Assembly (NCBI GenBank): GCA_016271365.2
Contig: CM057452.1
Coordinates: forward strand, 1,243,687,001 to 1,243,751,000
Length of the DNA: 64,000 nucleotides
DNA from: Neoceratodus forsteri
Lineage: Eukaryota > Chordata > Ceratodontiformes > Ceratodontidae
Direction: 5' to 3'
Shown here: in pieces, positions 1 through 9,849 of the stretch
Layout: each line of letters opens with the position of its first letter
How positions within the stretch are numbered: position 1 is the stretch's first letter
The notes under the pieces: generated by a model
What the model was told of the DNA's origin: nothing
The model's database searches: none
What the model saw: only the letters and a program-made list of their open reading frames with translations
Made by a program: the position numbers and the translations under genes

Positions 1-529
1 TCCTCCATTCCCCCTTTGCCATCCCCTATTCCCCCCTCAGGATGGCTACCATACTCATCTGCCCAATAACTTACACTTCTCCCTAACCTCCACAGTTCCT
101 CCCTCAAACTAGCCAGTCATCTACAGACCATACACACACACCCATCCTCCAAGCCCAGTCCTGGATCATGGCAGACGCGCACCCTGTACACCCCTCCACC
201 CTTCCAAAGATGCCCACCCTATTGACATGTGGCACCTGCCCCATTTTGGTCCCCATCTTATGTTACGGGCTCTTACTGCCAGGTTCTGTACCCTACTACA
301 ACTGTTAGGCCCCAGTTTACTTAAATTCCTGTCCCCCCACACTAATCCTCCTACATCCCCTTGCCTCCTGGGGTAATTCAGTCTGAAATCTTATCCATTA
401 AATACTGTATTACTGTAGCAATCCTAAAGCCTCCTTGCTTGTTTTTCACCCCTCAGCTACCATACTTTTTGTTCTCGGCTCTCAAATAGTTTCACTTAGC
501 CCAGTTAGAAATCCTATTGCACTCCAAAT
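1..529. other. Unassigned C/T-rich sequence
   Basis: No coding relic or known repeat is recognisable. The first ~300 bases are C/T-rich and become AT-rich towards the duplicated block at 530. It may be the outer part of the composite repeat that follows, but I see no module of that family here. Confidence 0.4.
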
Positions 530-675
530 ATTACTCAGCTCAGTTAGAGAAATAAACAGAACAAATAAATATGTATTATTACAGCAATCATAACAGTATA
601 GCTCAGTACTTAGCTCAGTTAGAGAAAGAGACAGAACAACTAAATCTGTATTAATACAGAAATCCTAAAGTATCC
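530..675. repeat. ~73-bp tandem duplication
   Basis: Two adjacent copies each begin with the block AGCTCAGTTAGAGAAA and run through an A-rich stretch to CAGNAATCNTAA. A weaker third copy of the ending, GCAATCCTAAAG, lies near 420, and a similar AACAATCCTAAAG block occurs at about 15000 beside another copy of the composite family. The unit is non-coding. Confidence 0.55.
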
Positions 676-764
676 AATCATTGCTTTGTCTCCATTCCAG
701 AGATCCTGCTGTAATATAGGACCACAGAGGACCCTGGTCGGGAAGGTGGGCTACTGTAAAGTCC

Positions 765-1249
765 CGGCACAGCTCCATTGAGCTCGCATACTCCCCCTCT
801 CTCACTCACTCATTCTGGGTCTCCCACTGCTGCTGTCTGCCCTTTTGTACTGGGCTCCTGCCTGCATTGGTGCCTTTTTTTTCCCACAAAGAAATCTGCA
901 ACAGTCCCTATAGAGCTCCGTTGAGCTCGCTCACTCCCCCTCTGTCAGTCGCTCGTTCTTTTTCTCCTACCGCTGCAGGCTGCCCTTTTGTACTGGGCTC
1001 CTGCCTCCATTGGTGACTTTTTCTGCCCACAAAGAAATCTGCAGTAGTCCCAACAGTTCTTCGATGAGCTCGCTCACTCCCCCTCCCTCACTTACTCTCT
1101 CATTTTGTTTCTCCTGGTGCTGCAGGCTGCCCTTTTGCACTGGGCTCCTGCCTGGATCGGGGCCTTTTTCTGCCCACAAAGAAATTTGCAGCAGTCCCGA
1201 CAGGGCTTGGTTGACCTCGGTCACTCCCCCCTCTCACTCGCTCAATCTT
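765..1249. repeat. ~145-bp tandem array, about 3.5 units
   Basis: The block CTGCCCTTTTGTACTGGGCT recurs at about 838, 980 and 1128 (spacing 142 and 148). Each unit also carries TGCCCACAAAGAAATCTGCA and a GAGCTCGCTCACTCCCCCTC block. Apparent open frames on both strands merely read through the repeat and are not taken as genes. It abuts the 298-bp array without a gap. Confidence 0.85.
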
Positions 1250-2330
1250 AATCTGTTCTAAACACTGTTTTCCAACAGCAACTGTGCTATTCTGAGCCAG
1301 AAATGCAAAAACATATTTTGGCCAGGATGTGAAAAATGAGAGCTATACCATTCATAAGGAGGTGTGAAAAAATGCCAGTGTTGAAAATGTGGTGTGACAA
1401 TATTACAAATTTGCGAAGTTACAAGGGTGCGTGGAAACAGTTCAATGCATGCTTGTAACACAGTCATTTCATGGGGTTTCATCACCAAATTTTCAACATA
1501 GGGATTTTAGGACCTCTGCTCATGAACAGTCTCACTGTCATTTTCTGAATCTGTCCCAAACACTGCTTTCCCACAGCGACCACGCTATTGTGTGCCAGAA
1601 GTGCGAAAACACATTTTGGTCAGGATGTGAAAAATTACAGCTGTACTGTTCATAAGGAAGTGTGAAAAAATGCCAGTGTTGAAAATCTGGCATGACAATA
1701 TTACAAATCTGCGAAATTATAAGGGTTCATGGAAACTGTGCAATGCACACTTGTAACAGAGTCATTTGATGGACTATCATCACCAAGTTTTCAACACAGG
1801 CATTTTAGGACCTCTGCTCATGAACAGTGTTACTGTCATTTTCTTAATCTGTCTTGAACACTGATTTCCCACAGCTACTGTGCTACTCAGCTCTGGAAGT
1901 GTGAAAACACATATTGGCCAGGATGGGAAAAATGACAGCTATACTGTTCATAAGGAGGTGTGAAAAAATGTCAATGTGGAAAATCTGGCATGAAAATATT
2001 GCAAATTCGTGAAGTTACGAGCATGCATAGCAAATGCACAACGCACGCTAGTAAAACAGTCATTTTTTGGGATTTTTTCCACCAAATTTGAAACATAGGC
2101 TTTTTGAGAGCCCACCTCATGAACACTGACACTGTCATTTTGTAAATCGATCCCAAAAGGTGATTCCATGCAGTGACCATGAAATCACCTTTCCGGACTG
2201 AATAACACCATGACAGTGCCTGAATTCATGAGGAGGGGTCCCAAAAATCCCATGTTGAAAATTTGGTGCCAAAATTCCAAAAAATGCCTGAGATATGCAT
2301 CAAAGTGGAAAAAACCCTATTTATGCCATT
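1250..2330. repeat. 298-bp tandem array (composite family, copy A)
   Basis: The anchor AATCTG(T/A)YC followed by AAACACTG recurs at 1250, 1548, 1846 and, more diverged, 2144, so the spacing is 298 bases each time. Each unit carries a GCCAGRARTGYRAAAACAC block, then TTGGCCAGGATGTGAAAAAT, a TTCATAAGGAGGTGTGAAAAA block and a CACCAAATTTTCAACATAGG block near its end. The same unit, usually as one copy, recurs at 12370-12900, 16857-17400, 19880-20215 and 63630-64000. Open frames inside are short and not conserved between units, so I treat it as non-coding. Confidence 0.85.
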
Positions 2331-2425
2331 ATACAGCTTACCAGAATTTCTTCAGTTCACGGTCAGGTTTGAAGAGTGCAGACATGTTCCCAGTAAACCA
2401 AAGATCATCACACAGGGCTCCGGAG

Positions 2426-2533
2426 GTAAGTATGGGGTGAGGAGGGGTGTGGGGAGGCAGAGTGTGCAGATGGTGGGCGCAGGTTGTGGGAGGGGGTAGG
2501 GAGACCGCGAGGGACCATTTTCTTTTTTTACAG
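2426..2533 (+). other. Intron-like cassette (copy A), 108 bp
   Basis: The sequence reads GGAG|GTAAGTAT at the left edge and TTTTCTTTTTTTACAG| at the right edge. These are textbook vertebrate splice donor, polypyrimidine tract and acceptor signals, around a G-run-rich interior of 108 bases. The same cassette, diverged but with both edges kept, is at 12969-13072 and 17482-17585. Splicing is inferred from sequence only. Confidence 0.45.
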
Positions 2534-2634
2534 GTTAACAAAAAAAAAACATCACGGGCATTTGTTTTCTACAGGGGCATTTGGCACACTGGGGTGGGCT
2601 CCCAGTGTGCCAGCTGAGTTTTTTTTGAGGGGGC

Positions 2635-3060
2635 AGCTATAGCCAATGGGGGATTGGGCACCCCCATCGGCACAGAAGGGGGGGCATAAGAGCCGAGGGG
2701 ATTGGGCACCCTTGGCACAAATTCTACTGTTTTTTTGTTGGGGACAGTATGTTGATGGGGAGGGCCTCATCAGCAAATCAAACTGGGAGGAGGGATATAA
2801 TGCCAATGGGAGAGGCTCCTCATTGGCAATGTGAATTAGGATGGGAACTGAAGCTGACCGGGGAGTGGGGCACCCATCAGCAAACAAACACTGTTGTGGG
2901 GTGGGGCACATGCTGCTGACGGGGATTGGGCATCCCTGTTGGCAAAGAAACAGGGGGAGGGGGCATGATGCTGAGGGGGATTGGGCACCCCCTCGGCAGA
3001 CAACAGAAACCAATGGGGACTGGGTTCCCTGTCAGCAAACGGAGTCTGGGGAATGCAAGG
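2635..3060. repeat. Minisatellite of ~50-60-bp G-rich hairpin units
   Basis: About eight degenerate units share a core like GGGGATTGGGCACCCCC flanked by short self-complementary arms such as GCCAATGG...ATCGGC. Each unit is therefore a small palindrome. The open frames spanning it on either strand (up to ~160 codons) are read-through of the repeat. It follows the intron-like cassette, as the G-rich minisatellites at ~13.1 and ~17.6 kb do in the other copies. Confidence 0.7.
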
Positions 3061-3600
3061 GACCATCCTGCAATGACGGGTCACTCCATCATTGCAGTGG
3101 AATAGCTGACGCCGCAATGAGGAGGCAGCCCCTGATTGCAGTGGCTAAAACTTTTCAAGGTTGTGGCACACTGGCAGAACTAGTGTCAGCAGCAGTGTGC
3201 CACCCCATTGGAGAAAGTGGGCCAAGCCTCAAAAGGCAGTGGGGGCATTGGCCACAACAGTGCCGTACCTCCACAACCTGCTTCTGCAACAAGCTGCCGC
3301 AACATGTTTTTTGCACATGCTCACAATGAACATAGCAAAACACTGTTAAAAATGGCTGACATGAAAGTATAGAATGGCTATACTTATAAGCTACTAGCTG
3401 TTAATCACAAGATTCTTCTGACATTAAAAACTCATTTAAACATGTTTTAAGCAAAGTTTAGATCTCAGTAGGGAGCTCTAAAGAGATAGCAAGTCCAGCC
3501 CGGTGGCTATATTTTCTCTTGTCTCTTTTACCTTCTCTTGTACATTCCCAAGTCTTACCTGTAAAGTCATTGATCCATCTAGTGTACTTCACAAGTTAAT
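3061..3600. other. Unassigned flank of composite repeat
   Basis: It contains repeated short blocks around ATTGCAGTGG and GCAGTGTGCCAC that look like decayed minisatellite units, then AT-rich DNA. No gene is visible. Confidence 0.35.
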
Positions 3601-3665
3601 AACAAACAAACAAATGAATAAATGAACAAACTAAATAAATATATACATACATAAATAAATAAGAC
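3600..3665. repeat. A-rich simple repeat (AAAC/AAAT)n
   Basis: A run of AACA, AAAT and ATAC tetranucleotides. It may be the 3' tail of an unrecognisable retroelement. Confidence 0.7.
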
Positions 3666-5559
3666 CTAGATGACCCAAATAGGCAAGGGAAAGAGTGGAG
3701 CCATTAATATTCATGTCCCATCCTTGCTGGTCGGCCAAGCATGGAAGCACAGAGTAGCAATATCCAGACACTGTCTAATACTGAGACACAGCAGGAAACA
3801 GCTGTAAGGGAATAAGTTACCTTTTCAGAGTGCTTCTTTTATTAATCAGCCTTCAACTTTGAGTGAGTGGCTGGTTACACTGTCCCCTAAAGAACTCCTT
3901 GCTGTCTCCGCAAGAAATCTGATGCCAGTGGCCTCTCTTTTTGCTGCAGTAGTGGCTTACTGATGCCCCTGACAGGGTAATAGACTACAATTAGCCCTCT
4001 ACCCTGTATCTTCTGCTGGTTGGAAAACTAAAAAGTCCTTAATGCACCTCGTGGGCTTATGGTGAGTGGGCCATATAGGAGTGGTGGGACTTACAAACCT
4101 TTCCTACTCTTGGCTACTTAACACCATTGACTCTTTACACACACAGCTTTCATGTCCTAAAATTAATCACATTTGCTGAGTACTAGAGGACAAGGAGAGC
4201 ACCCTGTCACCCTGCAGCAGCATTCACATTCACCCTAAATCTTCCTAGCTCTTCTGTCCCTTCCTTCATTAACTCACAGGGACAATCAGAGTAAGGTTCC
4301 AGTTCCACCTGAAAGAGAGCAGAAGAAAAACAAACACTATCAATACAGCTTTTGATTCCAAAAATGTTAGGCCTTTTATAATTGAAGAGTAGTAAATTGT
4401 AAGCTTTGCTTTTAATAACTAGGGGGATACCATTAATTTCACAGTCCTGAGTGTGACTGCCCTGCTACCAAATAAGGTAGATCTCCCATGGGTGATTCAA
4501 AGTACAATGAGATAGTCAGTATAGTTGGTTTAGTTAACTAGGTGCCCTAAGGTGAAAACTTAGCACGAGGTAAGACATCATTCTCTGGAGCGGAGGTCAT
4601 AGATCACCCCATTGAAAGAATGATCACTTGAATTTCCGTGCTTTCTTTAAAGGGAAAACAAAAATTGAACACTGGCACAACTGTTGCCATAGCAAAATTG
4701 TGGTGCTCCTTGTCTGAGTCTTCTATCCTGCAAACTCCTTTCTGTGCACACATAATGATGAGCACGGGACTTCCTTGCTTTCATCCCACCTGGCCAAACC
4801 ACCCAGGTAAAAAAAAAAACAGATCTGCATCCCTCAATATCCATGTAGAGGACCTTTTTCATGAGGATAACACCTGCCTGTTTCCCAGGTGGAGACTTTA
4901 GTTTAGCCTACCAGGTCTATTTTCTCTTTGTACTGTTTGTAGCAGCTATGGTCCCCTTTCACCAGTTGCTTTTTAGTTTCCAACAACTGAATGTGCTCTC
5001 TGATGACCTAGAGCATTTTCCAGAGTCATCCAGGTATATATATATAGAAAGATGTACTCCTGCCAGCATTTCAACTAGGTTTTGATAACTCTGTCGACCC
5101 GACACAGTTTTGAGTTTCCTTGTTTCTCTTTTACCAAGTGGCAGTCAGAATACTGGCAACAAGCACTTCATGGCTGCTTCCAGCTGTCTCTGGACTTCAG
5201 ATCTGGGTTCTTCATCTTGAGCCCATAGTGGCCAAAACTCCAGACTTCAGATTTTTCATTGTCTTCTGGTTTAGGGGGCAACAAAGACTTCTAAGGGAGA
5301 CTCCTTTGTAATAGCTGTCTCTTCTTTGGTCCTTAGTTCTACTGTCCCTACAGAAAGGTCCTGCTCCTTCTTTTCTGCTGTAACAACCCAGTTACTGTCA
5401 CCTTTGCAGTCAGGCAGGGCTGGCTGGGGACTAGGATCCAAGTAAGCTGGAAACAGATGCATGAAATCAGAAGGAACCAATAGGCCTGTTGAACAACTGT
5501 GCAAACTATTCTGGACTGCCAGTCAAGCTTATCTCTGATCACAGTCCAGGCCATCTTGG
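3666..5559. other. No recognisable feature
   Basis: This 1.9-kb stretch has only short open frames on both strands (the longest ~90 codons). None shows a known domain, and there is no clear repeat or RNA gene. Confidence 0.5.
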
Positions 5560-5900
5560 ACCAGCACTCACAACCAAGTTGGTGTACCATTTGCACACCA
5601 AATGCACAATGGTGAAATCCCTCACAGTGACAATCTCAATAGGTTTCGAGATTGTCGCTGTGAGGGCCCCAAGGGCAAAATGTTGCCCTTTTGCCACCTT
5701 TCGCCTCCCCACTTGTAACAATTCCAACTCAGAGTTAGTTATCTTAAGAAAGGGGTGCAGGAGGGCAGCCCCCCACATGGGGGGTTCAGGGGGAGCAGCC
5801 CTCCAATGGAAAACACACAATGTCTGATAGGTGAAATAGCACCTGTTGACATTGGAGATCTCACCATGCCGAACTTCGACAACACTTTGTCAGTTTAGCA
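5560..5900. repeat. Hairpin-rich block, candidate MITE
   Basis: Several inverted repeats sit close together. A 17-bp pair (CTCACAGTGACAATCTC with GAGATTGTCGCTGTGAG, one mismatch) spans 5621-5665. AAGGGCAA/TTGCCCTT lies at about 5670-5692, and CCCCCCACATGGGGGG at about 5770. This density of small palindromes fits a non-autonomous DNA element. I could not locate terminal repeats or a TSD, and the 112-codon open frame across it shows no known domain. Confidence 0.35.
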
Positions 5901-6578
5901 TGGTAGAACCTGCAGAACCACCCAGAGATAAAGTTTGGAACCCTGCACTGGACAACATTAGGCCTTCAACCTGGGAGGGGGGACCTCACAGATCCAATGT
6001 GAACCTACATTTTGTGATGCCAGATCCTGGTGTGCTGCTAAGGGGTTAGCAGCTGCAGCTAGACACAATGGAAGGCAGCATGTAGTGCACACAATCTGGA
6101 AAAAACACTTAGATGCACAGATCTGCCAAAGATGAAATATCAAATGCTGCAATGCATTTATTGAGGCAAAGTTATGCAAAACTGATACAAAAACTCCTCA
6201 TATACTTTCAATGGCTAGGTGCCCCAGTGCTTCAGTCCTACAGAACTTCATCGAGGCAGGCTCCTAGACAAAACAAACCCCTAAATACCATCTACCCACA
6301 AGGAAGCTTTTGTTACTAGTCAATGGATGGGACAGATAACAGACACAACATGGATTGCTGCCAGTGGCTCCAGGAGGGATGAACCCAAAAATGTAAACAC
6401 CAAAAATAGACATAATAAGTGCAGCAAATGTTTAGAAGATTTGACATCAATATTTACTGTACATTTTAAACCACCCAAAGCTGATTTCTTTAAAAACAAG
6501 GTTATCGTCAAATGGAAAAGAGATGCTTACACTAAACCAGAAATCAATTTATAAAGCAAATGAGAATATATATATATT

Positions 6579-6940
6579 AGAGGCAAAAAACTCCATTTAA
6601 TGCATCAGTTAGGGTTGTTCCACAGTGACAAAATCAAGGAAATTCGATGTTAGGGTTGAAACCCCCTTTGCACCCCTCCAGTCCACCCCCCAACCTGAAT
6701 TGGGGTGAGTGTTGGTGTCGTCGGCTCTAAGTCTCACCCCATCACATGTGGAAAGAAGCTGAGGAATAGGAGAATGGGATGAGAGTTAGGACTGATGACC
6801 CCAACGCGCACCCCGATTCCGGTTGGGGGGTGGGCTGGAGCACAAAGGGGGTTTCAACCCTAACATCGAATTTCCTCACTTTTGTCGCTGTGGAACAACC
6901 CTAACTGACACCTTAAATGGAGATTTTTGCCTCTAATTTC
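6579..6940. repeat. Foldback block (composite family, copy F)
   Basis: The left arm (about 6579-6735) begins TTAGAGGCAAAAAACTCC, and the right arm (about 6783-6940) ends with its near-perfect reverse complement. The pairing extends over ~150 nt with a ~45-nt loop. Both arms carry the telomere-like TTAGGGTT motif twice (CCCTAA on the right) and a GTGACAAAA-type block. No transposase is present. It resembles a MITE or foldback element, but the same block is embedded in a larger composite elsewhere, so it may be an internal module. Confidence 0.8.
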
Positions 6941-7439
6941 CCTTCTTTTTGAGAATGATAATGAGAAATAGTGAGTGTGATGCAGTGGCGGGAGCACGGG
7001 GCCTGCTCCCACCACGTGATATCTTGTCACATAGTAACATTGTGCCCACAAACACAAATCATAATGCGCATGGTGATGCAAAGTGAAACAAAAAGAGAAA
7101 CAGTACTGTAGACAGAAATGTTTAAAACAACGCAAATGCAACCGCTAATGAAAATGCAAAGGGTAATGCACATGGTGGCGTAGACGTGAACGGTAAGTGA
7201 AATGGGTACAGAACCACAAGCGGAAATGGTAATGTAAGAGCACAGGCTGGTTTTCCCCAAAAGCTGCATAGGGAAAGACAGTGAGTACAAAGAATGTATG
7301 CAAAATAATGACCCTCAGAACAGAAAATGAGGACTTGGAATAGTAAATTGCTTATATCTCAGGAACCATACAACATAGAAAAACAATTTAAAAGTCATAT
7401 GAATTATCACTTTCCTGGCTAGTTTTGTACTTAACCCCT
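6941..7439. other. Composite-family flank and low-complexity stretch
   Basis: The first ~80 bases share TTTCCCTTCTTTTTGAGA and a GGGAGCACGGGGCC block with the flanks of the other foldback copies. From ~7040 to 7260 there is a degenerate repeat of short AATGGTAATG- and AAATGCAA-like words. No gene. Confidence 0.5.
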
Positions 7440-7800
7440 GTTTAAGTCACATTTTGCTAACCTTGAAAAATACAGACCAATGAATATTGCACTAAATACA
7501 GATTTGAAAGAAGTACTTGCTGAGGACAGGGCCAATTTATAGCACACAGGAATCCCTAAGTTCTATTTTGGTATCCTATCTCCAAATGAGGTACAGTCAT
7601 ATAGTTCCAGTATGGATCCAAAACCGGGTATTGGTACAGATAATATAGATTACTGTATTTTGAAAAAGTTAGCCCATTATTGGTATTACAGTTAATCAAA
7701 ATATTTAATTTTTCATTATGTCACAATATTTTTCCTACCAAATGGAAGTGTGGCCTTTTTAGGCCAATTTATAAATCTGGTGCCCTAACAAATGTAAATA

Positions 7801-8082
7801 ATGACCATCCTATTACTTTTCTTACAGCCTATCTCAAAAATGTTAGAAAAGCTTGTTGTGGATAAAATACAAGAACATCTTGACAAGAACAGTCTTTGGT
7901 CCTCATCCCAGAATGGATTCCAACCTGGTCATAATATAGAGACTGCCTTGGTGAGGTTCACAAGCCGAGTACACAAAGACCTAGATGAGGGCAAATATGT
8001 GGCCTTGGCTTTTGTGGACCTCAAATTAGATGACCATGGAGAGCTGTTAAAATGTTTAATAAAGGTTAATTTTTCTGATTGA
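7801..8082 (+). pseudogene. Reverse transcriptase fragment, N-terminal fingers/palm (L2-like)
   Basis: This 93-codon open piece shows LEKLV, then QNGFQPGHNIETALVRFT and VALAFVDL, matching RT motifs before the first catalytic aspartate. The family normally has DLSKAFDTV after AFVDL. Here the text is replaced and the frame stops, so the piece is not functional. It continues in another frame into the 8165-8731 piece. Confidence 0.75.
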
Positions 8083-8164
8083 GGTATTCTATAGTTAAAT
8101 AATTAGTTGTCTAACAGGGTACAGAAGACATTCATTAATATGTTTTTTTTTTTCTGCAGAGGGT

Positions 8165-8731
8165 TTGTTAGGTTGTGGAGTACAACAGGAGTCCATTCTT
8201 GGACCCCTGATATTTTCATTATTTGTCAATTCACTAACTGAAGTATGTAATAATTCAGAATTAATTGTATATGCAGAAGACACAGTTTTAACTTGTTCAG
8301 GTACTGTATTTCCCCTGGTAGAAAAAAATCTTCAATATGACTTTGGCCTAATGCACATTGGGTTCATTAAACACAAACTAGTTCTGAATTCAGGTAATAC
8401 AACACTGATGGTATTTACAAATACCAGAAAAGACTCTGTCACCGATATTTCCTTATGTGATAATTATGGGAATAAGATTGAAAAAATTTCAGATTTCAGA
8501 TATCTTGGTTTAATTGTTGATTCTCACCTATCATTTGAACAGCATATAACAAAACTTATAAGTAAAGTTCATCAGAGATTGGGAATGTTGTATCGGCTAA
8601 ATAGGCATCTAACACATGAAACCAGACTAATGCTTGCACATAGTTTTTGTTTTCCCTACTTGATTATGGATCTGTTATTTACTATTTTTCAATTGATACA
8701 ATGCTTCATAAGTTTAAACCACCTACCATAA
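8165..8731 (+). pseudogene. Reverse transcriptase fragment, palm/thumb (L2-like)
   Basis: A 188-codon frame holds the GVPQGSILGPLLF-type motif as GVQQESILGPLIF, then IVYAEDTVL at the catalytic box, then FRYLGLIVDSHLSFEQHI and a post-RT region. The acidic pair expected as DD is ED, and the PQG of the family motif is QQE. Catalysis is therefore lost even before the frameshifts are counted. Confidence 0.85.
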
Positions 8732-9393
8732 TAGCCTTCGCGTTGTCACCGGGCAAGGAAAAAAGAAGCATCATTGTCAATTATAGAGGTCTATGGGGTG
8801 CTTATCCTTTTCTGATAGATTTAGATTTAGGTTTTCTATTTTTTTACATAAGATCCATCTGGGTTTTTTCCCTGACATCATTGCTAATGTGTTCTGAAAA
8901 AAGATTAATATTATCTTGACTAGGTCACACGATAGTTTTTTTCCTGTGTTCCACTTTTTCATACTTCTATGTCACAAAATTCCATACAATTTGCAGTTAT
9001 AAGATTTTACAATGCATTACCAAATTCTGTTATCAGTTATGTTAATATTTCCACCTTTAAAAGCACAAAAATGTTCTGCTCTCTGACTATGACTGTAAAT
9101 GTTTTAACTGAGTTTATTATTTTTTGTAATTGTATTGTATTTGTATATTTAGCTACCGGGTTAAAATGTTGTATGATTAATAGCGTACGACAAAACCCCA
9201 AAACTGCAACAGTGCAGTATAACACAATGAGAGGGTGCACTACCGCAAATGGGTCTGTGTGCTGTACTGCACCCTCTCACTGTCCCAGGCAGAGGATAAG
9301 ACCTCTGCTGGGATGGGGTTCCAGAGAGTAGCTGTTTAATGGGGAAATCAAATACATCTGACAAGATTCCTGTTGAGGTTGAGGGACATCTGA

Positions 9394-9822
9394 TTAATGA
9401 CCCAAAAAATCAGGGCCAGGATTCAGGTGAACTGTACCTGACAACAACAACAAAATTAATACAATATAACTGTGTCTGGATTCACTGATGCCAAATTTCC
9501 TGGAAAGAGTAATATTCTTTATATTACAATTAGTAATAAAATTTGGTTTCATAAACTTTAAACATGTTTGAAGACAACGAAGTCTAATTACCACCACTCT
9601 TTCAAGCTCGTACCCAAGGCCAAGATTTCTATTAATAATATGGTTTGGCTTCAGTGAACAAGCAAAACCTGCATTAAAAAAGCCATTAAGTATACCTGTA
9701 TATACATGATTCACCTTCCTTGGTAAACATGCTTCTGGAGCAGAGTAACAAATATATCCATGTTCAGTATTAACCAGCCATTGTAGTGTACAAAGAATAA
9801 TGAATAAGAACATTTTTGACAT
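9394..9822 (-). pseudogene. LINE ORF start with degenerate 2A-like motif
   Basis: This 142-codon minus-strand frame starts at 9822 with a hydrophobic N-terminus (MSKMFLFIILCTLQWLV) resembling a signal or anchor segment. It ends with a leucine run followed by SGTVHLNPGP (NPGP at residues 134-137). Several APE-type LINEs of the CR1/L2 group carry such a 2A-like ribosome-skipping sequence (D-V/I-E-x-NPGP) ahead of the endonuclease. Here D-V-E is replaced by T-V-H, so skipping is doubtful. The frame stops five residues after the motif and no endonuclease follows, so only the 5' end of the element is left. The GC-rich DNA upstream to ~9990 could be its 5' UTR. Confidence 0.6.
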
Positions 9823-9849
9823 GTCAGTTACTTATTATAGACACAGTAA

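Larger units (their letters stand above)
7440..9170 (+). mobile_element. L2-like LINE, 5'-truncated and decayed
   Basis: The order is that of a CR1/L2-group reverse transcriptase. A segment with YKSGALTNVNN and a decayed PITFL lies near 7750-7830. QNGFQPGHNIETAL follows at about 7910, AFVDL at about 8010, a VQQESILGPLIFSLFVN block at about 8180, KISDFRYLGL at about 8490, and a C-terminal FYNALPNSVISYVNISTFKS at about 9010. Frames change at least three times. The catalytic box reads YAED instead of YADD. The 5' half with the endonuclease is absent. Confidence 0.85.

Noticed and set aside
967..1261. Open frames on both strands (83-85 codons)
   Set aside because: They merely read through the ~145-bp tandem array; the repeated peptide text mirrors the DNA repeat.
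2552..3329. Frames of 153 and 162 codons on opposite strands
   Set aside because: They lie in the hairpin minisatellite. Low-stop composition explains them and no domain is present.
6600..6900. Interstitial telomere repeat (TTAGGG)
   Set aside because: The motif occurs only once or twice per arm at ~40-base spacing within the foldback block, not as a tandem run.
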